Below are positions 40,205 to 49,342 of a stretch of 64,000 nt of DNA, piece by piece; the stretch's first letter is position 1, and each line of letters starts with the position of its first letter. The notes below the pieces were generated by a model, which was not told the DNA's origin, did no database searches, and saw only the letters and a program-made list of their open reading frames with translations. This stretch comes from Bacteroidota bacterium. Lineage in GTDB: Bacteria > Bacteroidota > Bacteroidia > Chitinophagales > Chitinophagaceae. The position numbers were made by a program, and so were the translations under genes. The stretch is taken from the NCBI GenBank assembly GCA_029555415.1, contig JAKPSI010000018.1:124001-188000 (forward strand). The letters run 5' to 3'.

Positions 40205-42289
40205 ATGAAATCAAGCGTGTCCCGCATCATTGTCATTCTGGCTGTAGCCCTATCCGGCCTCAGTGTATCGCTGCACGCGCAGGTCTGCACTATTAAATAC
40301 TTATCCGCCCTTTACCGCAGTACTTTATTCGACACGATCACAAATGCCGTATTCACCCCTTCAAATGAAGTGGTCGCGACCGGCACCATCATGGACCTGA
40401 ACGGATTCGTCCGCAAGTATTCCGCCGGCGGCACATTATTATGGTCGAAACGTTACAACACCGTATACATTCCATATGCCAACCGCTACTTCGGATACAT
40501 TACCCTGCATGACGTGGTGTGTGCCGGCGACTCCAATTATATCGTCACAGGATCGGTCAGTGAGATCTTTTATGGATTCGGGATCACGCTGCAGCATATG
40601 GGCCTGATCATGAAACTGGACCGGTACGGGAATATCAAATGGTCAAGGGCCATTCGCAGCGTTTTTGGTGATGAACTCAGTGTGGCGGCATCACTGGCCA
40701 CGAAAGAAGGAGATTTCATCGCATATGTTTCAACCGATAACGGGCCGCATGTCTTCTCTTTCGGGAAACTGATCTGTTATGACACGAATGGCAACCTGAA
40801 GTGGAGCACATTGCTGAATTTAAAAGAGCTGGACAATGGCGACAAAGGTCTTTTTCCGAAACGGTCACTCCATCAACTGCAGAACGGCAATATCCTGTTG
40901 GGAGATATCGCATACACAACGGATTCAACGGGCACGATGCCACCGGACGCGAAGTCGGTCCTTTTTATCTCAGCGTTCGATCATCAGAACGGAAGGATGA
41001 TCTGGAATACCGGATATCAGCTTCCTTTCATTGACCGGGAAAAAGCGGACCTGAACGCAATTACAGAATCCGATGATCACAAGCTCACCTTTTATACCAC
41101 ACTGCGGTTCGCATCCGGTGCAAAAAAGAAGATCACAGAGATCGTAACAGATGCGAATGGTCTGCTATTACATGCAACCGGGATCTACCCAGCCAATGGA
41201 AGTGAATGTAAACTCATCAAAGCCTGGGCGGATCCGGCAAGCGGCAAACAAACGCTGTTCCTGGATGCAGGAGGGGATCCTGTCATTGCCGGTTATGATC
41301 CTGCAACCGGACAACTCAGTTCCCGTTCGTTCACTACAGCCGGGCATTTTGCGCCGGCTACCATGGCAAAAGGAACGAAGCATGATTATGTTCTCCTGAA
41401 AGACATGAGCAACCTGAACTCCCAATTCCTGATGACGGACTCTGACGGCAGCATCCCTTGCGCGGACCTGCAACTGGCTTTGCGCGCAGAACCCGTCAGC
41501 ATCAATCCGCTGGCGGAACGGATCAATTTATACGACAGACCCAACATCGATTCATTCGTCTTTGATGGTTTCGGACTAATGGCCATTCCATATCCGCTTA
41601 CCCGTACAGTTGAATGCCAGTCAGCCGCCCAATGCTGCAACAATACGAGCGACAGCAGTCAGGTGAACCTCTGTCCCGGTGATCAGTACATCCTGCCTGA
41701 CAGAACAGTGATCCGTGATTCGGGTTCTTATTATGTTACTCTTCAAACACCATTGGGGTGCGACAGTGTGAAATTCTATCACGTGAGTCTGCAAAAGGAT
41801 CCGAATATATTGCGTCTCGGCCGCGATACCTGCATGATGGGTCAGTCATCTATCACCCTGAATGCTACACCTGGCTTTGACAGTTACAACTGGCGGACGA
41901 CGGTAACAACAACGCCGGAGCTGAATGTGACAGCACCCGGACTCTACCAGGTCACTGTTTCGAATATTTGCGGCAGCAAGACCGATAGTATTCAGGTGTT
42001 CGATCAGTGCGAGTTCCCGGTTTACATTCCATCCGCATTCACTCCGAATGGCGACGGGTTGAATGATGTATTCCGCATACCGCCTTCCAATAAAAACCGC
42101 TTACGTCAGATGCGGATCTATAACCGGTGGGGGCAGATCATCTACAGCACACGCGATGCATCAGCAGGCTGGGATGGAACGGTGAGAGGAAAACTGGCTG
42201 ACAACGGTACCTATATCTATTATCTGGAAATGGAAGGATTGTCAGGAAACCCGGTTACAAAAAAAGGAACCATCACCTTGATCCGTTGA
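40205..42289 (+). CDS. Secreted protein with gliding-motility CHU_C (T9SS type B) domain
   Basis: A 694-residue secreted protein with signal peptide (MKSSVSRIIVILAVALSGLS continuing to HAQ). Residues about 30-430 are beta-propeller-like repeats (FVRKYSAGGTLLWSKRY, GLIMKLDRYGNIKWSRAI and LICYDTNGNLKWSTLL recur, a PQQ/SBBP-like pattern). A cysteine-bearing Ig-like region follows (NLCPGDQYILPDRTVIRDSGSYYVTL, GLYQVTVSNICGSKTD). The C-terminal 90 residues are the CHU_C type B sorting domain (YIPSAFTPNGDGLNDVFRIP, YNRWGQIIYST, GTYIYYLEM). Likely cell-surface; the target ligand is unknown. Confidence 0.9.
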   Translation: MKSSVSRIIVILAVALSGLSVSLHAQVCTIKYLSALYRSTLFDTITNAVFTPSNEVVATGTIMDLNGFVRKYSAGGTLLWSKRYNTVYIPYANRYFGYITLHDVVCAGDSNYIVTGSVSEIFYGFGITLQHMGLIMKLDRYGNIKWSRAIRSVFGDELSVAASLATKEGDFIAYVSTDNGPHVFSFGKLICYDTNGNLKWSTLLNLKELDNGDKGLFPKRSLHQLQNGNILLGDIAYTTDSTGTMPPDAKSVLFISAFDHQNGRMIWNTGYQLPFIDREKADLNAITESDDHKLTFYTTLRFASGAKKKITEIVTDANGLLLHATGIYPANGSECKLIKAWADPASGKQTLFLDAGGDPVIAGYDPATGQLSSRSFTTAGHFAPATMAKGTKHDYVLLKDMSNLNSQFLMTDSDGSIPCADLQLALRAEPVSINPLAERINLYDRPNIDSFVFDGFGLMAIPYPLTRTVECQSAAQCCNNTSDSSQVNLCPGDQYILPDRTVIRDSGSYYVTLQTPLGCDSVKFYHVSLQKDPNILRLGRDTCMMGQSSITLNATPGFDSYNWRTTVTTTPELNVTAPGLYQVTVSNICGSKTDSIQVFDQCEFPVYIPSAFTPNGDGLNDVFRIPPSNKNRLRQMRIYNRWGQIIYSTRDASAGWDGTVRGKLADNGTYIYYLEMEGLSGNPVTKKGTITLIR

Positions 42290-42336
42290 TGCGTGTTGAC
42301 CCTTATTATGATCATAGTCATTCCCAACTATTGCGT

Positions 42337-42351
42337 TTGAAACCGTTTCAA
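42337..42351. promoter_or_regulatory. Inverted repeat TTGAAA-CCG-TTTCAA upstream of the FabH-like gene
   Basis: Perfect 6-base arms with a 3-base spacer lie next to a candidate -7 box (TATCTTAC, 42367-42374). It could be an operator for a lipid regulator, or chance. Confidence 0.3.
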
Positions 42352-42392
42352 TTCCGGTACATTTCCTATCTTACCTCATAAAATTGCCTGCC

Positions 42393-43442
42393 ATGCCCAC
42401 TTCTAAGATCGCCGGGATCGGTAAGTACCTCCCCTCCCGCGTGGTAACGAATAACGACCTCCTGCAATACATGGAAACCAGTGATGAATGGATCCAGGAA
42501 AGGACCGGTATCAAAGAACGCCGTTACGCCCACCGCACTGAAGAAACGACCACGACCATGGGAGTGGAAGCTGCTAAGGTCGCCATTGAAAGGGCCGGCA
42601 TCACGCCACAGGATATCGATTTCGTGGTATTCGCCACGCTTTGCCCCGACTACTATTTCCCCGGATGCGGTGTGTTGCTGCAACGCGCGATGAAGATGAA
42701 AGAGATCGGCGCGCTGGATGTACGTAACCAGTGCAGCGGATTCCTGTATGCCATCAGTGTGGCCGACCAGTTCATCAAAACCGGTATGTATAAGAACATT
42801 CTGGTGGTCGGCGCGGAAAAACACTCTTTCGGACTTGATTTCACAACACGCGGCCGCAATGTGTCCGTCATTTTCGGTGACGGCGCCGGTGCCGTTGTTT
42901 TGCAGCCCACAGATAAAGCAGGCCAGGGCATTTTAAGTACACACCTGCACAGTGATGGCGAATCTGCGGAAATACTCGCGATGTATAATCCCGGTACACA
43001 TGCCAATCATTGGAAAGAAGAAAAATATGCCGCCTTTGATGACGCGGAGATCGGACAAATGTTCTTCAGTCATTCCATGATCGATCAGGGGCAGATCTTC
43101 CCGCACATGGACGGTCCCGCAGTGTTCAAAAAAGCGATCGTCAAATTCCCGGAGGTCATTCAGGAATGTTTACATCAGAATAATTGTACTACTGAGGATC
43201 TTTCCCTGCTGATCCCGCATCAGGCCAACCTTCGCATTTCACAATTCGTACAACAGAAACTGAAATTGCGTGATGACCAGGTGCATAATAATATCCAGAA
43301 ATACGGTAACACCACTGCGGCATCCGTCCCCATTGCACTTTGCGAGGCATGGGAAGAAGGAAAAGTGAAGGATGGTGATCTGGTTTGCCTTGCTGCATTC
43401 GGCAGCGGGTTCACCTGGGCCAGTGCACTGATCCGCTGGTAA
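42393..43442 (+). CDS. 3-oxoacyl-ACP synthase III family protein (FabH-like)
   Basis: A 349-residue thiolase-fold condensing enzyme. The catalytic triad is visible: Cys114 in VRNQCSGFLYAIS, His in LLIPHQANLRIS and Asn in IQKYGNTTAASVP. The N-terminal block IAGIGKYLPSRVVTNNDLLQ and the active-site entrance WIQERTGIKERRYA are typical. It may start fatty acid chains or, as a second KASIII, condense a special acyl chain. The frame begins with TTG at 42384, but ATG 42393 is preferred. It lies upstream of the lipid kinase. Confidence 0.94.
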   Translation: MPTSKIAGIGKYLPSRVVTNNDLLQYMETSDEWIQERTGIKERRYAHRTEETTTTMGVEAAKVAIERAGITPQDIDFVVFATLCPDYYFPGCGVLLQRAMKMKEIGALDVRNQCSGFLYAISVADQFIKTGMYKNILVVGAEKHSFGLDFTTRGRNVSVIFGDGAGAVVLQPTDKAGQGILSTHLHSDGESAEILAMYNPGTHANHWKEEKYAAFDDAEIGQMFFSHSMIDQGQIFPHMDGPAVFKKAIVKFPEVIQECLHQNNCTTEDLSLLIPHQANLRISQFVQQKLKLRDDQVHNNIQKYGNTTAASVPIALCEAWEEGKVKDGDLVCLAAFGSGFTWASALIRW

Positions 43443-43454
43443 ATGCGGCCGGAC

Positions 43455-43484
43455 TTACTATCAACTTTTCGCTGCTTACATTTG
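43455..43484 (+). promoter_or_regulatory. Promoter TTA-N19-TACATTTG for the lipid kinase
   Basis: A perfect -7 box at 43477-43484, with TTA (43455-43457) 19 bases upstream. It lies just after the FabH stop and only 10 bases before ATG 43495, giving a very short leader. Confidence 0.6.
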
Positions 43485-43494
43485 CACGACATTC

Positions 43495-44394
43495 ATGCCG
43501 CGCTTCATCCTTTATATCATCAATCCCATTTCAGGTACCCGGACCAAAAAGGACCTGCAGGCTTTCATTGAAAAAAGTACAGCGGAAAGAAAGATCGCAT
43601 TTGAGATCACGCATTCCGTTCCGGGAGGTGATTACCGATTCCTTGAACCATTGATCCGTGAAAAGCAGGTGACCGATATCGTGATCGCGGGTGGCGATGG
43701 CACCGTGAACCAGGTGATCGGAAGCCTGATGCACCTGCCGGTCAACTTCGGCATCATTCCCTGTGGCTCCGGCAACGGACTTGCTTACACTGCCGGGATC
43801 CCAAAAAACCCCGCAGCTGCACTGGACCTTATTTTCAGAGGCACCCCGAAACCAACCGATGGCTTTTTTGTGAATGATACATTCGCGTGCATGCTGACAG
43901 GACTGGGCTTCGATGCAAAAGTGGCGCACGATTTCGCGCAGCAACCTACACGCGGCCTGAGTACTTATGTGAAACAGATATTCCGCAATTTTTTTTCAGC
44001 GAAAGCATGGCCCTTCTATATCAAACTGGCGGATCAGGAACTGAACATCCCCGCTTACTTCATCAGCATCGCCAACAGCAATCAGTTCGGGAATAATTTC
44101 AGGATCGCGCCGCAGGCCAGTTTGCGAGATGGTCTGCTGGATATCGTGATCGTGACCGACCAGAGTAAGACGAGTTTCATCCTCAATACGATCAAACAGA
44201 TAACCGGCCGCAACAAACTGGTGAGCGGAACGCTGCCGGTCAATAAAAAAGGGATCATATATTTCAGAACGGACCGGTTATTCATTGAAAATACAGGACT
44301 GGCCCCCATGCACATTGATGGTGATCCGGCGCCTACGCCCGTATCACTTGATATCCGGATCCATCCGTTATGTTTTAATTTGATCGAACCCTGA
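43495..44394 (+). CDS. Diacylglycerol kinase-family lipid kinase (YegS/BmrU)
   Basis: A 299-residue DAGK catalytic-domain kinase. It has FILYIINPISGTRTKKDL, the nucleotide-binding IVIAGGDGTVNQVIGSLM, the GGG-like IPCGSGNGLAYTAGIP, LTGLGFDAKVAHDF and a C-terminal GLAPMHIDGDPAP. It phosphorylates a lipid such as diacylglycerol or a sphingoid base with ATP. The upstream FabH-like gene is co-directional, but the kinase has its own promoter. Its last 20 bases overlap the convergent patatin gene. Confidence 0.93.
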   Translation: MPRFILYIINPISGTRTKKDLQAFIEKSTAERKIAFEITHSVPGGDYRFLEPLIREKQVTDIVIAGGDGTVNQVIGSLMHLPVNFGIIPCGSGNGLAYTAGIPKNPAAALDLIFRGTPKPTDGFFVNDTFACMLTGLGFDAKVAHDFAQQPTRGLSTYVKQIFRNFFSAKAWPFYIKLADQELNIPAYFISIANSNQFGNNFRIAPQASLRDGLLDIVIVTDQSKTSFILNTIKQITGRNKLVSGTLPVNKKGIIYFRTDRLFIENTGLAPMHIDGDPAPTPVSLDIRIHPLCFNLIEP

Positions 44395-46630
44395 CCGTAT
44401 CGGCGGCATCGCCTTTCAGGATGCGGAGTGTTTGTTCAAAGCAACGGCGGTTTTCATCCCCTTTCACCGCATTCATGATATTCTTCTCTTCCCTTTTTGT
44501 CAGATGAAAATTGAGCGCCGCTTTATTGGCGATATCGGTTTTATACTGGAAAGAAACCTTCCAGAGCGGAATACCGCTGCTGGTGGTGAAATAACTCAGC
44601 ATATCATTCTGATAATATTCCATCATCTTGAACCAGTTGTGCTGTAACAAAAGAAAAGGCTTGGATGCATGGTCCGCTATATTGTTCGATACATACGGCA
44701 TCTCCCATCCACCCGAAGGGCGGTCACGGATCTGTATCAGCAGCACCCCGCGGGTATTGGCTTTGATCCAGTCTTCCATCGCTTCAATGAAACGAAGGGA
44801 GGTTTCCTGTCCGAAATTATCACGCAGTCCCGCATCCATCACATCGATCACCGGTTCAGACGGCAGCCACACATTCGGCAGCACGACCGGGAATGTAGCG
44901 TTCATCCGCAATGCGGTCAGGATGCGCAGATCAAACGGGTCCTGTTTGGCGAAGAAAGAAACGAAATCGACCGCGTCCGGATCCATCATTGGAATTCGTG
45001 AAGTATCCTGATGCCCCTGCATCATGAATCGAACCGGTTGTGTACTGATGATCATTTTGCGGCTGTCGCGGGTCACCACTGAATTGAAGAAGATCATCGG
45101 TATGCGTGCCGCCTTTTCGTCTTCTGCATAATCACGCAACTGCAGATTCAGTAATCCGCGTGTATTGGTATTGAGTTTTTCCTCGAAAGCATATCCTCTG
45201 TCCTTCACATACTGGTATTTTCCTACCGTGAAACGTTGTGCCGGCGCAATGAGATCGCGGACAAAGAAAGAAGAGAACACGGGATTCAGCAGATCGCCCG
45301 CTATATCATCCACATATTGTTTATCCTGCAAATGGATCTGATGATGCAGTTCACGCTGACGGTATAATTCACGGAAATAAGTGGCACCGATCATACCGCC
45401 GGAAGCGCCGGAGATCAGGACGGTCTTCTTCATCATGTTGCCCTGTGTCAGGCTGTCGAGTTGCTGCAGAACGCTCATGGTGAAAGTAGCACTGCGGTGC
45501 CCGCCGCCACTGGTATTGATGAGCACGAGCAAAGGCTTCTCTTCGCCCTGCCTTGCTTTCCAGTTATTCAATACACTGATCATGCGCTGGCGGTCCGCTT
45601 CCGCACTGTCCTTATTCGCCAGTGCCAGTAAACCTTCACGTGTATAGGCGGGGCGTTCATTGCGGTTCTTATAATTCAGTCCGTAGGCTTTATTGCGCGG
45701 GTCGATCCAGTTGAGTTGGTAAAAAATATTCAGCAGCACCATTAAAAGCAACAGATACGGTATGCTCCAGCTCTGCAGGAAATAGGTGAAGGCACCTGCC
45801 ACTCCGATGAGGATCGCGAAGAAGATCGTGATACTGGCAGCAGCCGGCAACTGGAAGAATGGATATTCCAGGAAGAATCCGATGACGATCAGGAACAGAA
45901 AGGCAGCAAATACAGAAAGGATGGCCGCGAAGTGATGGCGCTTGAAGATTGAATCCACGAATTCCTGCGTGTAATGTGATACATTCCTTGTATGACGTAA
46001 ACGAAGCGGTGATTCAAAATACCATTCCACATCAATGAGTGATTCACCGGGTGAAGTTTTTCCCGTATCCGATAAATGCGTGATATAAGAACCGGGATCA
46101 CTGATCACGGGCATCATCCGCCGGAGGATGGAACGGTCAGCCCGGAAGAAATAAATAAAAGAGATACCGAGTATGAATACCAGTCCGCTGATAAAACCAC
46201 CAGCCATGAACATGATCTCCGTCGCACTGATCAGTTCTTTATCATGATCGAATTGATAGGCCCTGAAAAAGTAGAACAACAGGAACAGCAGTGGTATGAC
46301 CGCGTTATTGATGCAGTACTTCAGGAAAGGATTGGTAGTAGCTGCCAGGAACCGGAAATGTTTACTGAAGAGGATGAACGTGGAGATGTTCCAGCTCATG
46401 ATGAACATACCCAGTGAGATCCCGACGATGGCATAACTGAAAGAATTGACATTACCCAGGTATTCCGGAGCCAGATACAGGGAATCGGCACCGAATGTTT
46501 TCATGAAAGCACCGTTCACTGTCGCGAACAGGATACCCCAAAAGACGAGTATCACCTGGTATTTCCTGAAATGCAGGAATAGCAGCTGAACCGGGAAGGA
46601 ATGATAGAATCCGCGGAACCAGGACTTCAT
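44375..46630 (-). CDS. Patatin-like phospholipase with N-terminal membrane domain
   Basis: A 751-residue protein. The first about 340 residues carry eight or nine hydrophobic segments, for example VILVFWGILFATVNGAF, SLGMFIMSWNISTFILF and IPLLFLLFYFF. The C-terminal patatin domain has the Gly-rich oxyanion loop LVLINTSGGGHRSATF, the nucleophile motif ISGASGGMIGATYF and the Asp partner VIDVMDAGLRDNFG. Patatins hydrolyse acyl esters of membrane lipids; the membrane domain suggests an intracellular, lipid-bilayer-bound enzyme. A -7-like box TACCTTTC sits only two bases before the ATG. Confidence 0.88.
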   Translation of the reverse strand: MKSWFRGFYHSFPVQLLFLHFRKYQVILVFWGILFATVNGAFMKTFGADSLYLAPEYLGNVNSFSYAIVGISLGMFIMSWNISTFILFSKHFRFLAATTNPFLKYCINNAVIPLLFLLFYFFRAYQFDHDKELISATEIMFMAGGFISGLVFILGISFIYFFRADRSILRRMMPVISDPGSYITHLSDTGKTSPGESLIDVEWYFESPLRLRHTRNVSHYTQEFVDSIFKRHHFAAILSVFAAFLFLIVIGFFLEYPFFQLPAAASITIFFAILIGVAGAFTYFLQSWSIPYLLLLMVLLNIFYQLNWIDPRNKAYGLNYKNRNERPAYTREGLLALANKDSAEADRQRMISVLNNWKARQGEEKPLLVLINTSGGGHRSATFTMSVLQQLDSLTQGNMMKKTVLISGASGGMIGATYFRELYRQRELHHQIHLQDKQYVDDIAGDLLNPVFSSFFVRDLIAPAQRFTVGKYQYVKDRGYAFEEKLNTNTRGLLNLQLRDYAEDEKAARIPMIFFNSVVTRDSRKMIISTQPVRFMMQGHQDTSRIPMMDPDAVDFVSFFAKQDPFDLRILTALRMNATFPVVLPNVWLPSEPVIDVMDAGLRDNFGQETSLRFIEAMEDWIKANTRGVLLIQIRDRPSGGWEMPYVSNNIADHASKPFLLLQHNWFKMMEYYQNDMLSYFTTSSGIPLWKVSFQYKTDIANKAALNFHLTKREEKNIMNAVKGDENRRCFEQTLRILKGDAADTVRVRSN

Positions 46631-46669
46631 GAGAAAGGTAATGGTACCCCTTAAAATTACTGATAAAAA

Positions 46670-47752
46670 CTATACCGTTCCGGACAGGGGTGCGCGGCTT
46701 CTGGCCACATACATGACCGCGACCAGCGAAAGCAGCAGCAGCATGGAAACGAACTGATGCGCAACACCCAGCCAAAGGAAAATATGTGGTTCGGGTGACC
46801 ACAGAACGGTCAGGATACCCAATACTACCTGCAGCACTACAAAAAGTGGCGGGAACATCATCGCCCTGCGGAATGCAACGGTTCCGGTTACTTTACGGCT
46901 CTTCCACCACCATGCGAAAATGAGGACGGTGATCAGGTATGCCAGATTACGGTGTATGAAATGTACAACGATCGGATGATCGAACAGGTAATGTAAACCC
47001 GGATAACGAACGCCGGCGAAATCATGAACATTGACCGGTATCCAGCCACCATTGATATCCGGCCAGGTAGGCGCGTAATTCGCCGCTTTGAGTCCGGCCA
47101 TGAATGCACCATAGATCAGTTGTAAAACCAATAGTGCGATCAGCCATGCCGCTTGTTTGCGGGTACTGCCATGGATCGTAAGCTGTTCACGCGGTATCAG
47201 TAACTGCAGCGCGAACCAGAAAGCATAACACAATAATCCGAGTGCGAAGATGAAATGGATGGCCAGTTTATAATGACTGACATACACAAGTTCCGAATCA
47301 TTGAGTCCGCTCATGACCATGATCCATCCCACTAAACCCTGCACGGCTCCCAGCACCAGCAGGATCAGCATCGGTTTGATCATATCCTTACTGATCCTTT
47401 TTTTAACGATGAACCAGATGAAGGGTATGATGAACGCGACGAAGATGAGGCGCGCCCATAAACGATGGAACCATTCCCAGAAAAAGATGAATTTGAAATC
47501 TGATAGTTTGAACTGATTATTCAAATACTTGAACTGCGCGATCTGTTTGTATTTTTCAAATGCGGCGGTCCACTCCTGTTCATTCATCGGAGGTAATGCA
47601 CCCATGATCGGCTTCCATTCAGTGATCGATAATCCGGAGCCGGTGATCCGCGTGATGCCGCCCAGCAATACCTGGACCATGATCATCACAACACCCAGTA
47701 ATAACCAGAGCGCAACGGGACGGGAGGAACGTTGTAAGGGTTGGGTTTCCAT
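46670..47752 (-). CDS. ctaA: Heme A synthase (COX15/CtaA)
   Basis: A 360-residue polytopic membrane protein that oxidises heme O to heme A for cytochrome oxidase. Features are VMIMVQVLLGGITRITGSGLSITEWKP, the conserved FIFFWEWFHRLWARLIF (heme-ligand His and the essential EWFHR), AIHFIFALGLLCY, VHFIHRNLAYLI and a final LWLGVAHQFVSMLLLL. The length is that of the eukaryote-like, long CtaA form. A perfect -7 box at 47758-47765 lies five bases before the ATG. It follows the thiosulfate module but has its own promoter. Confidence 0.95.
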   Translation of the reverse strand: METQPLQRSSRPVALWLLLGVVMIMVQVLLGGITRITGSGLSITEWKPIMGALPPMNEQEWTAAFEKYKQIAQFKYLNNQFKLSDFKFIFFWEWFHRLWARLIFVAFIIPFIWFIVKKRISKDMIKPMLILLVLGAVQGLVGWIMVMSGLNDSELVYVSHYKLAIHFIFALGLLCYAFWFALQLLIPREQLTIHGSTRKQAAWLIALLVLQLIYGAFMAGLKAANYAPTWPDINGGWIPVNVHDFAGVRYPGLHYLFDHPIVVHFIHRNLAYLITVLIFAWWWKSRKVTGTVAFRRAMMFPPLFVVLQVVLGILTVLWSPEPHIFLWLGVAHQFVSMLLLLSLVAVMYVARSRAPLSGTV

Positions 47753-47757
47753 GTCCG

Positions 47758-47765
47758 CAAAGGTA
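47758..47765 (-). promoter_or_regulatory. -7 box TACCTTTG for ctaA
   Basis: A perfect TAnnTTTG five bases upstream of ATG 47752 on the minus strand; the predicted start of transcription is one or two bases before the codon. The -33 element is weak. Confidence 0.6.
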
Positions 47766-47815
47766 GTACCTGACGGAATTTGAAAAGTTTTTGTTGAAAT
47801 GCGGCATCAAAAAAT

Positions 47816-48829
47816 TCAGGGATGCATAATGGGTTTTTTCATGCCGGCTTTCATGAATGAATCGATCGGTGTAAAGGGACCATATTTATGCTGAACCGCT
47901 GAGAACGGATCGGCAAAAGGCCCTGCCGGAATATCCGCCGGTTTTTTGTGGATATCCGGCCAGTCGTCCGGGAATGTCTTTGAGGCCCTTGGTCTTGAAC
48001 TGATGAATGCGGCGACATCCCATGCTTCCTCATCAGTGAGCGAGGGCTTTGCATGCGTGGCACTGTCGAACGGCATGGAATATTTCACGAATCCGGCCAG
48101 GCGCGATACGCGCAACATCCCGGATGCATCATTAAAACTATTGTTACCCCAAAGCGGCGGATAAATATATCCTGTTCCATCCGGACGGGGCTGCCCTTCT
48201 CCGTTTGCACCATGGCAACGTACACAACGGCTTTCAAAAACATATTTTCCTTTCAGCGTATCCGCTGCACGGTTCAGGTATGCCAGTACAGGGAGTCCTG
48301 CACCAATGGGCCTGACCTTCATGGGCACGGCATTACCCAGCCAACGCAGATAAGCCACAATGGCCTGCATTTCTTTACTGCTGCTGTCGATCGGATCTCC
48401 GTTCATGCTTCTTTGCATGCAATCATTGACACGGAATATCAGCGTTTCAACTTTACCGCTGCGCGGACGAAAACCAGGGTATGAAGAAGCCGCTGCGGAC
48501 AAACAATTACTGAATGACCTGATGCCGGCATCCAGATGGCAGTTCTGACAATTCATCCCATTCGATAAAGATGCGATCTTACCGTTGGGACCGAAAAAGT
48601 AGGAGGTTCTGATGAACAGATCACGGCCATAGGCGATCAGCGCGCCGCGGCCAGTATCGGGTAACAGTGCTGCGTCAGCAGGTGTCCAGGTATTACTGAC
48701 ACTATCGTATGTACATTCAGGAAAAGGCTGTGCGGAAGAATGACCGCAGGAGAACGATCCGTAACCGGCCGCAAAAAGCAGAAGCAAAACTGCGATCACC
48801 CGCTTTGACCGGTTGAAGGGAAGGTTCAT
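47816..48829 (-). CDS. Dihaem c-type cytochrome, thiosulfate dehydrogenase (TsdA)-like
   Basis: A 337-residue exported cytochrome. After a hydrophobic N-terminus (VIAVLLLLFAAGYGSFSC) it has two haem c sites: C94-x2-C97-H98 in MNCQNCHLDAG and C202-x2-C205-H206 in ESRCVRCHGANGEGQP. The surrounding blocks LFIRTSYFFGPNGKIASLSNGMNCQNCH and YIYPPLWGNNSFNDASGM match TsdA, which oxidises thiosulfate to tetrathionate or the reverse. The two YeeE/YedE genes upstream, separated by 6 and 3 bases, transport sulfur oxyanions, which supports the assignment. The substrate is inferred. Confidence 0.88.
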   Translation of the reverse strand: MNLPFNRSKRVIAVLLLLFAAGYGSFSCGHSSAQPFPECTYDSVSNTWTPADAALLPDTGRGALIAYGRDLFIRTSYFFGPNGKIASLSNGMNCQNCHLDAGIRSFSNCLSAAASSYPGFRPRSGKVETLIFRVNDCMQRSMNGDPIDSSSKEMQAIVAYLRWLGNAVPMKVRPIGAGLPVLAYLNRAADTLKGKYVFESRCVRCHGANGEGQPRPDGTGYIYPPLWGNNSFNDASGMLRVSRLAGFVKYSMPFDSATHAKPSLTDEEAWDVAAFISSRPRASKTFPDDWPDIHKKPADIPAGPFADPFSAVQHKYGPFTPIDSFMKAGMKKPIMHP

Positions 48830-48835
48830 GTTTCT

Positions 48836-49339
48836 TTAATGCGGAAGTTTCGGGCGCAGGAGTCCGTAAACCCATGTCCCAGCCACCGCACTGAATAAAG
48901 ATACAAGGATTACGGTTGCACCGCTTCCGATCAGCGCGAATAATGGTCCGGGGCAGGCGCCCGTCAGGGCCCAGCCAAAACCGAAGATCAGGCCACCATA
49001 GATCTGGCCTTTACTGAACGGCTTGGGATGCAGATCCACCTTTTCACCGTGTATGGTTTTAACGCCGGTCTTTTTGATGATGTAAACAGCGATCATACCG
49101 GTCACCACCGCAGAACCGATCACACCATACATATGAAAACTCTGTAAGCGGAACATTTCCTGAATGCGGAACCAGGAGATGACCTGTGCTTTCACGAGGA
49201 TGATGCCGAATAAAACACCGGCGATCAGGTACTTGATATTGTACCAGGCAGGGTGGACGAGTTGTGATTCATTGAGACAAACCGTATCCAGCGATCTTAC
49301 TTCAAAATCCGTATTGGTTTCCTGTGCTGTTTGTTGCAT
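48836..49339 (-). CDS. YeeE/YedE (TsuA-like) sulfur transporter, half-size, second subunit
   Basis: A 167-residue membrane protein with four or five helices. It contains one half of the thiosulfate-transporter fold: GQIYGGLIFGFGWALTGACPGPLFALIGSG with the conserved cysteine in TGACPGP. In the full-length family this is one of two internal repeats. It follows the sister half by three bases and precedes the TsdA-like gene by six. It should pair with the sister protein in the inner membrane to move thiosulfate or a related ion. Confidence 0.88.
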   Translation of the reverse strand: MQQTAQETNTDFEVRSLDTVCLNESQLVHPAWYNIKYLIAGVLFGIILVKAQVISWFRIQEMFRLQSFHMYGVIGSAVVTGMIAVYIIKKTGVKTIHGEKVDLHPKPFSKGQIYGGLIFGFGWALTGACPGPLFALIGSGATVILVSLFSAVAGTWVYGLLRPKLPH

Positions 49340-49342
49340 GGA

